This document shows positions 10,316-23,820 of a DNA stretch of 64,000 nt, in pieces. The notes under the pieces are model-generated. The model was not told where the DNA came from. It was given only the letters and a program-made list of their open reading frames with translations, and searched no databases. Source of the stretch: Ailanthus altissimus (lineage: Eukaryota; Streptophyta; Magnoliopsida; Sapindales; Simaroubaceae); assembly GCA_946807835.1 (NCBI GenBank), contig OX327693.1, positions 7,767,501-7,831,500 on the forward strand, written 5' to 3'. Position 1 is the first letter of the stretch. The number at the start of each line of letters is the position of its first letter. The position numbers and the translations under genes are program-made.

Positions 10316-11603
10316 TCATATAAATATAATAATATATCATTTTTTACATCTCATTTGTATACAATAATAAAAGAACTAAAAAAATACACTTTATACAATC
10401 TTTCAATTGAGGTAATGGGATAATATAAAAAATAAACGAGGTAAATAATATAAAAAAAATAAACGAGGTAAGTAGTAAATATAAAAAGGAACATAGCAAA
10501 AATTGGCAATTTTCTACTTGGAAATGTACTATTACTTTGAAAATAATTTTAAAAAAATATTATGTCTTTAACAAATTATTTAAATTATTGGATCTCGAAT
10601 TCAATTTAAATAATAAATTATAATTCCTTTAAATAATAATATTAATAAATTGTAATTGCTATTTGCAAAACACTTTTAAATTATTGTTAGATATATGAAT
10701 TATGGATATCTAACTTTATATCCTATTGTACAGAACTGAGGTTCTTTGCATATGCATACTACTTAGATAGAAGTGGGTGCAGTGTGGTTCGATTCAGTAT
10801 TCTTTATAATTATATTGAAAAATTTTGAGATTTTTATTTTTAGAATCAAACCAAATCAAATCATATATTAGAACATAACTATATTGAATTGATTTAGAGT
10901 TTGGTCTCGCCTCATTAATATTTTCTAAAAAAATAAAACCACATATATAAGATATAAAAAAAAAAAAGTAAGAAAAAAAGTATCACATAAACTTTAAACA
11001 CTAAATTAATTAAATTCAATCAAATAAATAATTTTTTAAAAATTATCAAAATTAAAGTTCATCCAAAATATTTTATGAAAAATTTGTGTAAAATAAAATT
11101 TTATTTTTATCCTTTCATTTTGTTCAGTTCAACTTTTTTAAGTAAAATCAAACTCAATCTTATATATTTGGGGATTGAATTAAAAAAACTCAATCAATTA
11201 ATTTTTATACATTAATATAAATTGAACCAAGTTATTTGATTTAGTTCGATCTTTTCAATTCTAGTACTTTTTGCCCACCTCTCATGGACAATTGATTAAC
11301 TTATTATTAATGATAATATTATATGGTTTAGATGTTTTCTATATGAGTTTTTGTATTTCATATATCTAATATTTAAATTTTCTTACTATTAGCAATTGAC
11401 ATTTGCACCTTAATTTGAATTGTTATATTTTATCTATCATTCATATTTTAAAAATTATTAAAATTGAATTGTTAAATATTTATTTCGATAATGAATTTAC
11501 ATGGGATATGACCGTTTTAAAAAAAAATACAAATAAAAAATATATAAATTATATAATACACACGAAAACAAGTTGTAGTTACCAAGAAAAAATAAACAAT
11601 AAC
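10316..11603. other. AT-rich spacer, no gene seen
   Basis: Only short AT-driven ORFs are present, none with recognisable protein character. No repeat could be defined. Confidence 0.55.
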
Positions 11604-11893
11604 TATAAAATTCTATAGGGGAGAAAGTGATAATTTCCCAAATTTTTTATGGGAAACATAAAAAATAGTTACAATTATTGTTATAGATAAAATTATATTT
11701 TCAATTAATACAATAACCATAAAAATTATAGATAATATTATTTTTTTTAATCTATACACCCAGAAAATAGATAAATTAATTTCTATGGGTCTTATATGAA
11801 TTAAAAAATGAATTTAGTTATGAAAAAAATAATTTTATTGATTTCTCATGAAAAATTTGGAGAATTGTTACTTCTCCTCCTATAAAATTTTCT
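11604..11893. mobile_element. Foldback MITE-like element
   Basis: About 290 bp with imperfect terminal inverted repeats of about 50 bp. The left arm reads AAAATTCTATAGGGGAGAAA...CCCAAATTTTTTATGGG. The right arm, reverse-complemented, reads AAAATTTTATAGGAGGAGAA...CTCCAAATTTTTCATGAG. Pairing continues weakly inwards. No coding capacity. I could not define a target duplication, so the superfamily is open. Confidence 0.65.
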
Positions 11894-13682
11894 AGCAATC
11901 GCTTTTTTTTTTTTTGGTAGCTACCACTTATTTTCACGAGTATTGTATGATTTAATACAATTCTTTTGTATTCATTTTGTTTTTTCAAACTAGCTGGATC
12001 TCATGGAAATGAATTATTGAAATAAATATTTATAAATATAATCTCATAATCATAACTCCTTGTTTGAATCCTTACATCTTTAATTCTCAATTATTTTAAC
12101 AAAAGGTTGATCTAAAAGTGGGATAAAAAAAATAAGGTACTTATCTTGACACCCTTTATATAATTAAATTATTTAATTGAATTTGATTACACGTATTATT
12201 CAATTAAACAGATGATTAGGTTTTTTTATTTTTTAAATTGGGATTACTAAACTTAGAATGATAACTTTAATTCTAATTGAAATTGTTGTTGAAACAACCT
12301 TTCACTTCAAGTTGTCTCTGGCTAAGAGAAAAAATTAACAAAAGAACCTTTTCTTTTGTTTTAACAATTGGTAACACTTACAAATTCATTCTCAATTGCC
12401 ATGCATATCTCTCTGTTTGTCTAACACTTAGAGACAACTCAAAAGCAATTGAAAAATTGTAACACTTACAATTTTATTTATTTAATTGTCGAATGCCACA
12501 TATGACAAAAGCCACTCCTTGCCAAATACTACGCACGTCTTTTTAAATTGCAAAATCATTTCCAATTGATTTTCACGTCATGCTTAACAAAAAGACACGT
12601 ATTCTCCATAAACAAATTGGTGGCATTTGCTTTCACTTTGTCTAACACTTAGACAATTCAAAGTTGCCAAATTAGTAGACACATTCTGTCTTTTCACAGA
12701 CATATGAGTGACGGGATTAGAAGGCTGACAAGTTAGTCAAATTCTACTTGTCACTGTTCTCTCTTTTGAAATTAGTTCGTTTTGCTAATTTCAAGAATAG
12801 TTTGCCTTCCATCTACCACTCCGGTCGATCTACTTCTCGACTTTAAAGTAAAGGTAAATGTGTCGAGCTTGCCGAAAGGTATGTTGCTTATTAAATTGCA
12901 AATACTTTTCATTCTTTTGTATCTTATTTTTGCAACAGCAAAAAAATATTTTGCAAATTTAAAGACACGTATCCTTAATATATAAAGAAGTGGCAATTTC
13001 TTTTTAAATAGTGGCAATGCTGTTGCCACTTGTCAAACCATTATAAGGTATCATTATACCTTTGATTGACGAGTGGCAAAATGGTATGATATGAAGTGAT
13101 AAGTGCTGACCAATTATCATTTGCCACTTGTTAAGGTGCTTCTCTTAATATTTAAATTTTATTTTTTTAAGAGATTTTAAAATAATTTTTATTTTTTAAA
13201 ATTTTTTTAAATTAAACTGTTCGATTTGATACGTTACATCAATGATTAATAAGTATATTGCATATTGTGAGACTTATAAAGTTTATACTCATTTATCTTA
13301 TAAATTTTTTTTTTAAGTTCACAAATGATACTCTATACACACATTACGAAAATTATAGAATAACCCGTTGAACTATACAAATTGAAATTAATACATATTC
13401 TGATAATTTTCTAGTCATTTATATTTTAAAAGAATGGAGCATAGATCACACTGTTAAATTTTTATATGTTCAACTGTGAACTTATGAGTATTGATTATCC
13501 TAAAGTACATGTGAGTATGTATTCATCATTTTAAAAACATGTATCATATACATATTTGTGCGCAATGGAAGTTCGAAAATATAATTTCTTAAATGATAAA
13601 TACAAAAAATAATTTTCATGTTATGTCATAAATGAAACTAAAAGGGTTTGTAGAGAAACATCTTGGTAAGCCTTTTGTATTT
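11894..13682. other. AT-rich spacer, only a small hairpin noted
   Basis: No gene recognised. Around 13022-13082, TTGCCACTTGTCAAACC and the inverted GATTGACGAGTGGCAA form a short imperfect hairpin. This may be a remnant of a small transposon. Confidence 0.45.
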
Positions 13683-13816
13683 GTGTTGCTAGAGTCCCCA
13701 CCTTGAAACGCACTCATTCTCAATTCTAATACTTAACTCAGTGGACATAGTGTTGCTAGAGTCCCCACCTTGAAACGCACTCATTCTCAATTCTAGTACT
13801 TAACTCAGTGGACATG
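13683..13816. repeat. 67-bp tandem duplication
   Basis: Two nearly identical units (13683-13749 and 13750-13816), each starting GTGTTGCTAGAGTCCCCACC, with very few differences. This indicates a recent local duplication. Confidence 0.9.
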
Positions 13817-14979
13817 GACAGTCTAGAATAACAGCCTCTTCCAACAAGGGGTTTAACATTTCAACCCTAAGTTTAACTCTTAAAATAAATGCTTAACACT
13901 TAAGCTAGTTTGGACTACTACAAGCTATCAATTGTTTTGATCAAGTTTAACACTTAAACAACAAAAACATGTTTTCTAATACTTGTAGTAAATCTAGCCA
14001 TCAAGAAAAAATAGATAAACAAGATGAGAAAATGATGTATTTTTGCTTACTTTCAACAGTTGAAGAATAAAAGAATTCTATCTCTTCTCCATTTTAGTGG
14101 CTGTGTCTTCTACTCCTAAATGCGCAAACATTTTGCTTTTTATTTGCTTCAATCATTATGCTTGCAATTGTTAACAATAGACCCATCATGCATGGCCACA
14201 CATGCCACCCCATTTGGTTTTGTTAAACAATTCTTTAATCAATTTAAAAATTAGAAAAGTGGCATGTGTTCAATTGTGTATGTGTTGTGGTCGAGAGAGA
14301 CAAAGCAATTTTAAGAAATAATTTCTTTATTTGTTTATAACACACATTTTGGTCCTACCAAATGACTTACCCATTTGCATTTGTTTTTTATTTGTTTCAT
14401 TAATCATATTTTAATCAAATTAAAACATGTTACAAATGAAAAATATTTAATTATTTGACTTGTAACAATAATATCAAATATTATTATAATTATTTTATTC
14501 AATAAATAAAAATGTAATAAATAAAATAATGATCTTACTTGTCAAATAAGTAAAGTTATTTTGGTAATTTTCAAGTCAAATAATAATTGGCTTACAATAT
14601 GCCACGTATTATCATCGTATTGGTCAATAACTATTATTAACTAATTAATGTACTTAACACTTAAATATTGACACGTATACATCCTGAGGAATACTGAAGT
14701 AAATGTTCGGTCTACTGGAACTGAATTAAATTATTCAATCTGGTATGCAAACCCAGTGCACAATGAATATACTTCATATTTAGAACTCCTTAGGTCCACG
14801 CCTAATTTGTCAAATTGAACTGTTTCGTGAGTCTGTGATCAATGCCCCACGCACATGTCACGGATATAACAAATCAGCACAGTAAACCATATAATTTGAG
14901 GTCATAGTATATACGTGTAATCCTTCCGCTATCTATATCTTGGAGGAGTGGGGATATAAATCATCATCGAAAAATCCTC
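13817..14979. other. AT-rich spacer, no gene seen
   Basis: No coding frame or clear repeat. The last few hundred bases may belong to the LTR-like copy that follows. Confidence 0.45.
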
Positions 14980-16866
14980 ATGCACTCATCCGGGAACTTA
15001 TCTCCAGACACGTATCTCGATAAACAATAGACACAAATATCTTTGTGATATTATTTAACTCTGTGGGAAACTCTTTATTCGGATTTATTGCTTATGGCTA
15101 TAGTCTTTCTGAGATACAGTCTTAGAGCATCCAGATATACAACTCACCTAAATGAATTGACGGATCCAATATCTACGCTCACCAGACTCCATAAACATCA
15201 AACCATACCTAACGACACATAGCGGTTAGACCATGAAAGGTCTCTGATATATATGAAACTAAAGTATGATAGATCACTCATAAGTCCACCGTGACACTCA
15301 GGTTAAATGACCATATATACTATTCAATTTAAGAGGATCTACCATTGACGGCTTCATGGGATATCTATTAGGGTCCTTATTGAGCCGATTCAATATTTAA
15401 TCCTCACTGAATATCTGTATACCATACGAGCTTCTGGTAAACTTATGGTCAGCTAAGAACAACTATCTAGACTATCTAAATATAATCATACACTGATCTA
15501 TAATAAAAGGTTTCACCGATAAACCCGCATTAGTGAATTAGACCAAGAATGTCATGTTTGAGAATACACGTGCATAATAACATTTCTTAGCACCTATTGC
15601 AACTCCTTACAACTATATTATTACTTATGTACTCTCGGATCTATGTCCTATTACAGACAAAGTCCTAACTCTTATAACCTACTAACTCTTAATAGTGCTA
15701 ACTATTAGAAATTAAATTCTCAGTATTGATAACCTTTAGCACTGGTCTAAACTCTTTTAGGTAAGATCTGAACTCTTTCAAATTATACAATATCTGTAAC
15801 GTTACAAGCACTGTACCATTTAATTAATAAAATTAGTGATTTATTAAAATATACTGTATAAGTATTAAAAATAAAATATTCATACAAAATGGAATGGCAC
15901 GTAAGCACAAATTCCAACACTCATCTCTAGATTCATATTTTCATAAACAAAATTCACAAATACTTTTGTGATATTGTTTATCCCACAGAAAATGCTTTTT
16001 CGAATTTTATGCTTATGGCTACAAGGCTTTCTAAAATACAATCTTGGAGTATTAGGATATACAATTCACCCATATGAGCTGATGAATCACATATTTACAC
16101 ACATCAGACTCTATGAGTATCGGACATACCCAGCGACATCCAGTGGTTGGACTATGAAAGATTTCTAACATGTATAGAACCTAAGTATGTGAATCACTCA
16201 CAAGCACACCGTGGTGCTCAAGTTAAAGGACTACGAATACTACTCAATTCGAGAAGACCCTCCAATAATGGCTTTATAAGATGTCTATTTGAAGTCCTCA
16301 TTGAGTCTGTTCAATACCTAATCCTCACTGAATACTCTTATGCCTATACAAGCTTCTACTAAGCACATTGTTTGCTAGGACTAAACATTGTAACCATTCA
16401 AATATAGACATAAACGGATCTATATATAATAAGGTCTTTACCGATAAACTTGCATCAGTGAAGATAGATCAGAAACGTAAAATTTAAGAACATACTTGCA
16501 CAATGACATTTTTTAGTACTATTTCCAACTCCTTGCAACTATATTATTGTTAATATATTCTCAGGTCTTTGTCCCATTTCAAACAAGGCTCTAACTCTTT
16601 AGATTCACTGACTCTTATAACTTACTAACTCTTACTAATGCTAACTCTTAATATTTATAATTCTCAATATTACTAACTCTTAATATTGATCTAAACTTCT
16701 TTATCCTTCAGATTATACAATGTCTGAATGTTACAAACATCTTACCATATTTATAAAATATTAATGATTTTATTTAAAATATTTATTTTATAAATATTAA
16801 ATAATTAATATTCATACCATATTAAAATAGTACGTAAAAATTTATCCAATAAATATAACATTCCAA
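14980..16866 (-). repeat. Two abutting diverged LTR-like copies
   Basis: The block from about 14980 to 15919 and the block 15920-16866 align along their length with an offset of about 920-927 bp. Shared landmarks include TTTGTGATATTRTTTA, TGCTTATGGCTA, CCGATAAAC, and AACTCCTT followed by CAACTATATTATT. The first copy ends ATTCCAACA and the second ATTCCAAC; reversed, this matches the TGTTGGAAT start common in plant LTRs. No internal coding region or primer-binding site lies between them. I infer solo or truncated LTRs in tandem. The short ORFs at 15968-16362 have no recognisable protein content. Confidence 0.6.
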
Positions 16867-17049
16867 CTTAGGTTCAAATAAAATAACCCAAGAAAATAAA
16901 AAGAAAACATTGTGTCAATATTCACGAACATCAAGAATTTGCATATCATTCATAAATAAAAAGAAAAACATTGTTCAAAAGGGGCCTGATTGCCTAAAAG
17001 ATTATAAACAAACGTTTAAAGGGAATTTCTGTAAGGCATGAAAAATAAC

Positions 17050-18840
17050 TAAGCAATCCAAGCCGTGTGATCTTCATCATCCACGATGACCAAGCCTTCA
17101 GGGCGCAGCACATCAATAAGGGGGACCTTGATAACGTAGGGAGCATCGACAACAGAAACAGGTATGTAGTAGATTAGGGAGCAATCTGATCAGCCGCTTT
17201 TATAAAGAACTTGGTGAGGGAAAGTTCTGAAGGTAGGTCAGCAAAGAGTCAGCAAGATCAATTGTGTCCTCGGTGATCTGACCCTTAGCGACCTCTGAGC
17301 GATGGACCATGACATCTCTTAGCCAATGGAGATTGAGTCGGGGTAGTGCTCTTTGAAAACCTTGATGCACCTTAAAAACCCATCCCAGAACCCACAGCAT
17401 ACCCCTTACTTTGGCCATCAACATAGTCCCTATCGGCCTTTTGGGTCAGCTCATTAATCCGGTGGTCATTTTCTTCTCATCCCGATGCAAGGTATCCGGC
17501 TCACACCAAGTCTCAATGAACTTGGCCTCCACCAAACTGTTCTATTGGTTTAGCTCGTAGACTTGGTTTTCAGTTATAATAATTATGGAGGAGAACTCTT
17601 ATTCCAGCACGACATTCTGTCTCTCCACCTTCAAGACTTTGCTTTTGGCCTCTACAATTTATGTCTTTGTAATTTCTGCCCGATCCCCAAAATCTTTGGC
17701 CTTTACCTGAGCCTGATGCGCCTCTTGCCTTGCTTGAGTTAAATCCTCCTTGAGCGGCTGGACACTCAGCAACCTTTAGAGGAAATCTATTTGACACCTA
17801 GTAAATGCATAGACAGACAGTAAAATATAGAAAGCCTTAACACCCAAAGCAAAAAGAAAAAACAAAAGGGAGAACAATTCACTTACATCAAAGAGGCTCC
17901 CCACACCAAAATGCACTGCTATGATTGGCTCCCGATCCATAATCCATTTTTCCTACTCGATGTTAACGTATTGCTCTCCTTGGCGTAGTGGGATTAGATA
18001 CTCCAAGTTAGTGTGCTTGCTAGCAACCAGATTGGGACGAGTCTGACCTTTTTACCTTAGCACCTGTAACCCCCCTTGACCCCTGTCCTAAATCTTGATG
18101 GCAGGATGGGAAAGAGTTGGAGTCTTCGACTCTTTCTGGCATTTGAGCTAAACATAAGTAAGTTGAAACTCCTTGGGGATTTACACCCTCAATCCCTGCA
18201 ACTAAGGTCAAACCTGTCTCACCACGACGAGCTCATTTGTGGCTAAAGTCACTTCCTTGACCTTGCATCCCTAACAACAAAAGGATAAGTGCAAGAATAA
18301 TAAGAACAAAAGTAGACATGAAAACTGTGGGGTACTTACTTCTTCTCTTTTGAGAAGAACGTGAGAGAGTTCAACTATAAGGACTTACCTCCGTCAATAA
18401 GCATCAGTAGCTATTTGCATGGGCTATAGCTGCCTTAACTTGAGCTTCACAAGATTTTGATGTATCCGGTAGCTGCTATAAAAAATACAAGAGCTCATGG
18501 TATAAGCAATCAAACGACACAAGAAACTAGATGAAGATAATAAAAAGAGAAATAACTTACTCTCAGGAAAAATTGGTCAAGACAAACCAAGATCACCCCT
18601 AATTAAAGGGCCTCTTAACCCCATTCCCTACCAGTAAAAACCTAGAACTCATTCCACCCCTGTTTGGTAGTAGGCATGTTTTAGATTGGGGCGAGAGTCC
18701 CTTAACTTGAAAATTAGTAAAAATTCCTAGTTCTGCGCTATGATAAAAATGTGTACAAGTATTGCAGCTCTTGAAATATGGGTTCAGACTCCCTACTCTC
18801 ACCTACAAGACAAAAAGCCTCGTCAACACTCTTTAAGAGT
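17050..18840 (-). pseudogene. Degenerate multi-exon gene, possibly of the 'putative gypsy-type transposon' family
   Basis: This block is visibly richer in GC than its surroundings. On the minus strand it carries donor-like sites: GTAAGT near 18559, 18346 and 17888. Acceptor-like sites lie near 18270 (TTGTTGTTAG) and 17800 (TTTACTAG). Exon-like pieces include FQVKGLSPQSKTCLLPNR with RFLLVGNG (18599-18802), a charged, probably coiled-coil region (about 17570-17800), and a C-terminal end DVLRPEGLVIVDDEDHTAW (near 17060-17130). The architecture resembles plant proteins with a PF04195-like domain followed by a coiled coil, but I recognise this only loosely. Stops and frame changes make it a pseudogene. 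Confidence in the family is low; confidence that it once coded is moderate. Confidence 0.4.
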
Positions 18841-18969
18841 TAGGACTGAGTTGGGATAGGGCAACCTTAGGTGATTTAGCAATCTTACAAAATAAGCTGC
18901 ATGGACAACCTAAGCCCAAGCTTAAAAATTTCAACGTAGAGGGCCACTTCAAATCATAAGATTAGAATA

Positions 18970-19670
18970 TTTTAAAATATTGATATTATTAAATATTTTA
19001 AAAATATACAAATCACTTAAATATAATAATTTAATATTATTTATCAAATTTCATTTAAAAATAATAATTCTTTAATGATAAATTATGATCACTACCTCAG
19101 ACATTTTATTATTTAGAAGTATTTAATACTCCTGTTATTTTTAAAACTCTAATTCAAATTAATTATCCATTACTCATAATTACAAATCAGAAACAAATTA
19201 GTTTGACATAGAGAAAGAGCGAGAGAGAGAGAAATTTCCATGTGCTTTCTCTATTCTTCTCTTCATGCCTTACTCTCCTCCATCAAATTTATTCTCATTT
19301 CATTCACGCACTTCATTTTCTTATAATTGCAGCATCTATATATATCCTTTTTGATTTTTCAATAGATTGTTTTGCAAAACCAAAGCTAAAATTAAAGCTG
19401 ATCACCCTCTCATTATACACACGTACCCATATAACAAATTATATAAATAATAGGCTGCACTTTTAATACTCGTCTTATATAATTGGTTGTCTTAGTCATT
19501 GAATTAATTTAATAACTAAAATTTGATGATACATACTTATACAATAGGTAAATTTAAAAATATTAAAAACTCTCTTAATATTTAGTTAAATATAAAACAT
19601 ATCTTTTAGAATTAAATAATTTACAAAAAATTTCATTATAATATTACAAAATTAAAGATAATATATTATA
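18970..19670. other. AT-rich spacer, no gene seen
   Basis: It contains a short GA-rich run near 19210-19235 (GAGAGAGAGAG). The ORF at 19242-19466 has no recognisable protein features. Confidence 0.5.
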
Positions 19671-19679
19671 TTGTATGTT

Positions 19680-20830
19680 ATAATTTTAATAATATTAAAT
19701 CTTATAATTTTGATTTTAATTTTAATTACATTAAATTTTATCATTTTAATTTTAATTTCAATTACGTTAAATGTTATAATTTTAATTCTAATTTTATTTT
19801 AATTAGTTTAAATAATTTTAATTTCAAATCTAATTTTAATTTTAATTTTAATTACATTAAATGTTATCATTTCAATAAAAATATTTGATTTCAATTACGT
19901 TAAATATTATAATTTTAATTTTAATTTCAATTAAAATTATGTTAAATGTTACAATTCCAATTCTAATTTTAATTATGTTAAAATGTTATAATTTTAAATT
20001 CAATTTCAATTTTAATTACATTAAATGTTATAATTCTAATTTCAATTACGTTAAGTGTTATAATTTCAATTCTAATTTCAATTTCAATTACATTAAATGT
20101 TATAATTGCAATTTCATTGTCAATTTCAATTACATTAAATGTTATAATTTTAATTTCAATGATGTTAAATGTTATAATTATAATTCCATTTCGATTTCAT
20201 TTATATTAAATGTTATAATTTTAATTTCAATTTCATTTACGTTAAAAGTTATAATTCTAATTTCGATTATGTTAAATATTATAATTCTAATTTCAATTTT
20301 AATTCTAATTTTAATTACATAAAATATTATAATTCCAATTTCAATTTCACCTACTTTAAATATTATAATTCAAATTTCAATTTCAATTACGTTAAAATTA
20401 TAATTCTATTTTCAATTTTAATTTAAAATTTAATTAAATGTTAAATGTTATAATTCCAATTCTAATTTTAATGACATAAAATAATATAATTTTAATTTCA
20501 GTTTTAAGTACGTTAAATATTATAATTATAATTCTAATTTTAATTACGTTAAATATTATAATTTCAATTTCAATTTTAGCTTCAATTACGTTAAATGTTA
20601 TAATTTTAATTCTAATTTTAAACTCAATTTTAATTACGTTAAATGTTATAATTATAATTTCAATAACGTTAAATATTATCATTTTAATTCCAAGTTCAAT
20701 TTTAATTTTAATAATGTTAAATGCTATACTTTTAATTACAATTATAATTTTAATTATGTTAAATCTTATAATTTTAATTTCAGTTTCATTAAATGTTATA
20801 ATTTCAAATCTATTTTTAATTTAATATTAT
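19680..20830 (+). repeat. AT-rich minisatellite A, forward orientation, block 1
   Basis: Some thirty irregular units. Each has an anchor close to ACGTTAAATGTTATAATT followed by a variable number of six-base AATTTC/AATTTT/AATTCC steps. Unit length varies from about 30 to 60 bp, so the repeat is composite (anchor plus hexamer run). Stop-free frames through it, such as 19885-20322, translate to NFN/KCYNF repeats and are not genes. Confidence 0.85.
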
Positions 20831-20919
20831 ATAATTAGTTTATATTTAAAAAAATATTTTTAAAAATAAATTAAATTAAATGATAAAAATTTTAAAAAAA
20901 ATAACCTGCAACTGTTGCT

Positions 20920-21622
20920 AGAAAAGACGGCCGACCGACGGCTAGATGCCATTTTTCAACTATACTCCAGCTATAAAAAATATCAAAATTTATATTATTG
21001 AACTCTATTTTTCTTAATCTACACAATTGTGAGTCATTTTTAACAAAAAAAGATTAAAAAAGACCAAATATAGTGACAAGGGTAGTAGCCACCATCGCCC
21101 CCGTCAAATGGTGAGGCGGTGACTTGCACCACCCCTACTTATGGACAGATCGACCGTCGATCTGTCCATAGGTGGAAGCAATGCAAGTCACCGCCCCACT
21201 ATTTGACAGCGCGTTACAAAGGTTGCCACCTCTCACTACTACATTTGGTCATTTTCTGTTAAAAATGACCCCATCATTGTGTAGATAAAAAATAGACTTT
21301 AATGACGTAAAATATGATCTTTTTTACGCTAGAGGCTCGCCAAAAAATGATGCCACATGTTACATATTCTTTTTTTAATGATTTATCATTTAATTTAATT
21401 TTTTGTAAAAATATTACCAATTATACAATGCCACATGTTATTTTGTGCCATGTTCCAATTTTTAATTTAATTTTGTGGTTAAATTACTTTTTTATCTTTC
21501 CACCATTAAAACTAACGATAAAAGTTAATAGATTAGAAAAAAAATTGGGTATTTTATCTCTAATTGGGATAAAGTTGTATTTATGCCTAAAATATTTTGG
21601 TAAATTTGTTGTTATCCCTTAA
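20920..21622 (+). mobile_element. Dispersed repeat family B, copy B1, with a long palindrome
   Basis: It splits minisatellite A in two. Its first half is a foldback of about 380 bp (20963-21345) with its centre at 21155, where GGACAGATCGAC meets its complement. Its second half (ATGCCACATGTT, then AAAGTTAATAGATTAG, then TTATGCCTAAAATATT) is shared with 25970-26430 and 36420-37080. No coding frame. It is probably a non-autonomous DNA transposon or a relic of one. No target duplication was identified. Confidence 0.65.
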
Positions 21623-22700
21623 ATCTTATAATTCTAATTTCAATTATGTTAAATGTTATAATTTTAATTTTAATTAGGTTAAATAATTTCAATTCCAAAT
21701 TTAATTTCAATTACATCAAATATTATAATTTTAATTCTAATTTTGATTTCAAATACGTTAAATGATATAATTTCAATTCCAATTCCAATTTCAATTTCAA
21801 TTACATTAATATTATCATTCCAATTTTAATTTCAAAATTAATTTTAATTACATTAAATGTTATAATTCCAATTCCAATTTTAATTAATTTAAATATTATA
21901 ATTTTAATTTTAATTATTGTAATTATAATAATTCAAATATCAATATTAATTTTCCAAATCCAATTTCAATTTCAGTTACATAAAATGTTATAATTTCAAT
22001 TACAATTTCAATTTCAATTTCAATTACATTAAATGTAATAATTCTAATTCTAATTTCAATTTCAATTATGTTATATATCATGATTTCAATTCCAATTTCG
22101 ATTTCACTGACATTCATTATAATTCTAATTCTAATTTTAATTTTAATTTTAATTATTTTAAAGTTATAATTTCTATTTCTATTTCTATTATGTTAAATGT
22201 TATAATTCTAATTCTAATTCTAATTTTAATTTTAATTACATAAAATATTATAATTCTAATTTCAGTTTCAAATACGTTAAATATTATAATTACAATTCAT
22301 ATTTCAATTATTTTAAGTGTTATAATTTCAATTTCAACTTTAGTTATATTAAACATTATAATTCTAATTCTAATTTAAATTTTAACTTTAATTACGTTAA
22401 ATATTATAATTTCAATTCTAATTCTCATTTAAATTTTAATTATGTTAAATGTTATAAATTCAAATCTAATTTTAATTTCAATTACGTAAATATTATAAAT
22501 TCAAATCTAATTTTAATTTCAATTACGTTAAATATTATAATTACAATTCTAATTTCAATTATGTTAAATGTTGTAATTCCAAACCCACTTTCAATTTCAA
22601 GTACATAAATGTTATAATTCTAGTTCCATTTCTGATTCAAATTTCAATTACACTAAATGTTATAATTATAATTTTAAATTTAAATTAAATTTTAATAAAG
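21623..22700 (+). repeat. AT-rich minisatellite A, forward orientation, block 2
   Basis: Same anchor (TTAAATGTTATAATT) and AATTYY hexamer runs as 19680-20830, in the same orientation. It continues the array beyond the inserted B1 repeat. Confidence 0.85.
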
Positions 22701-23820
22701 TTAAATATTTTAATTAAAAGTACAATTTAGATTTCAACAAATCCAAAATTGGAAGTTAAAAATATATTTTGGACTTGTTATATATTTTTTGCAACAAATC
22801 AGTAATTGAAAATTATAAATATATTCTTGAAAAATAGAAATTTGTTTGTGAATTATTTATTTTAGAAATTGAAATTTTGAATTTTTTATATATTTTTGAA
22901 ATTAAAAGTTGGAATGTTAAGATAGTTTAATAAATGTCTTAAAAATTAAAAACAATATATCAAAAATATAAAAATACCCCAGAAAAAAGTAAAGGTCAAA
23001 AGTTAAAACCAACTCAAATACTTTAATTTAGCTTAATTAAAATATTTTGTTATATATTTTTAAATTTAACGTAATTTAAATTTTATTTATAATATTAATA
23101 AAAAAGTGGTTAATTGAATATTAATTATTCATTAACTTAGAACAATAATTACTATTTTAAGTATAAAGTTAAATAAAATTTAATAAGAAATTAAAGATTA
23201 AATATAATTTAAAATTTAAATACCACATGGCGTCTTGTGGTAGCGTCACGTGGTGAGGCTTTAATGTTAACCATAGTTATATTATATTATATAATATCAT
23301 TCATTTGTATTATATTATATTTTTTATGAAGTTAAATACAAACTCGTAATTTATAAATAAATGGGACACCCTATTATATTTGTGGGTAAGAGGTAAGTAG
23401 GAACACGTCCTACATTAAGTGTGATACAATATACAACAAGTTGTGGATGTAAAAAGTGAAAACATATTATATGATGTAAGGAGAAGTTATTTTATGGGTG
23501 ACCTAAACAAAGAATTAATTACAATACAATCGGTTGTGCCATACAGCTAGCTAACGTCAATTAAGGTGACCGGCAATCTTAGATATTGTCTGTTATTTTG
23601 ACTTTTATGATAAAGGCTCCTTTATTAATAAAATTAATATATAAAATTATAATTATAAATTTTGAATTAATTAAGTCCAAAAAAATTTTAAAAAGAAATA
23701 ATGTTATTATAATATTTTTTTATAAATCAAACATATTTTATTTGAAAATTTGTAAACATAAATTAACTATTATTCTAATGATAATGACCAATAAAAAATA
23801 AAGAAAAAATAAATCCCAAA
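22701..23820. other. AT-rich spacer, no gene seen
   Basis: No coding sequence or tandem structure. The ORF at 23586-23801 is lysine/isoleucine-rich by composition only. Confidence 0.5.

Noticed and set aside
19885..20322. 145-codon open frame with repeated NFN/KCYN peptides
   Set aside because: It is a stop-free reading of minisatellite A. Peptide periodicity follows the DNA unit, with no independent protein character.
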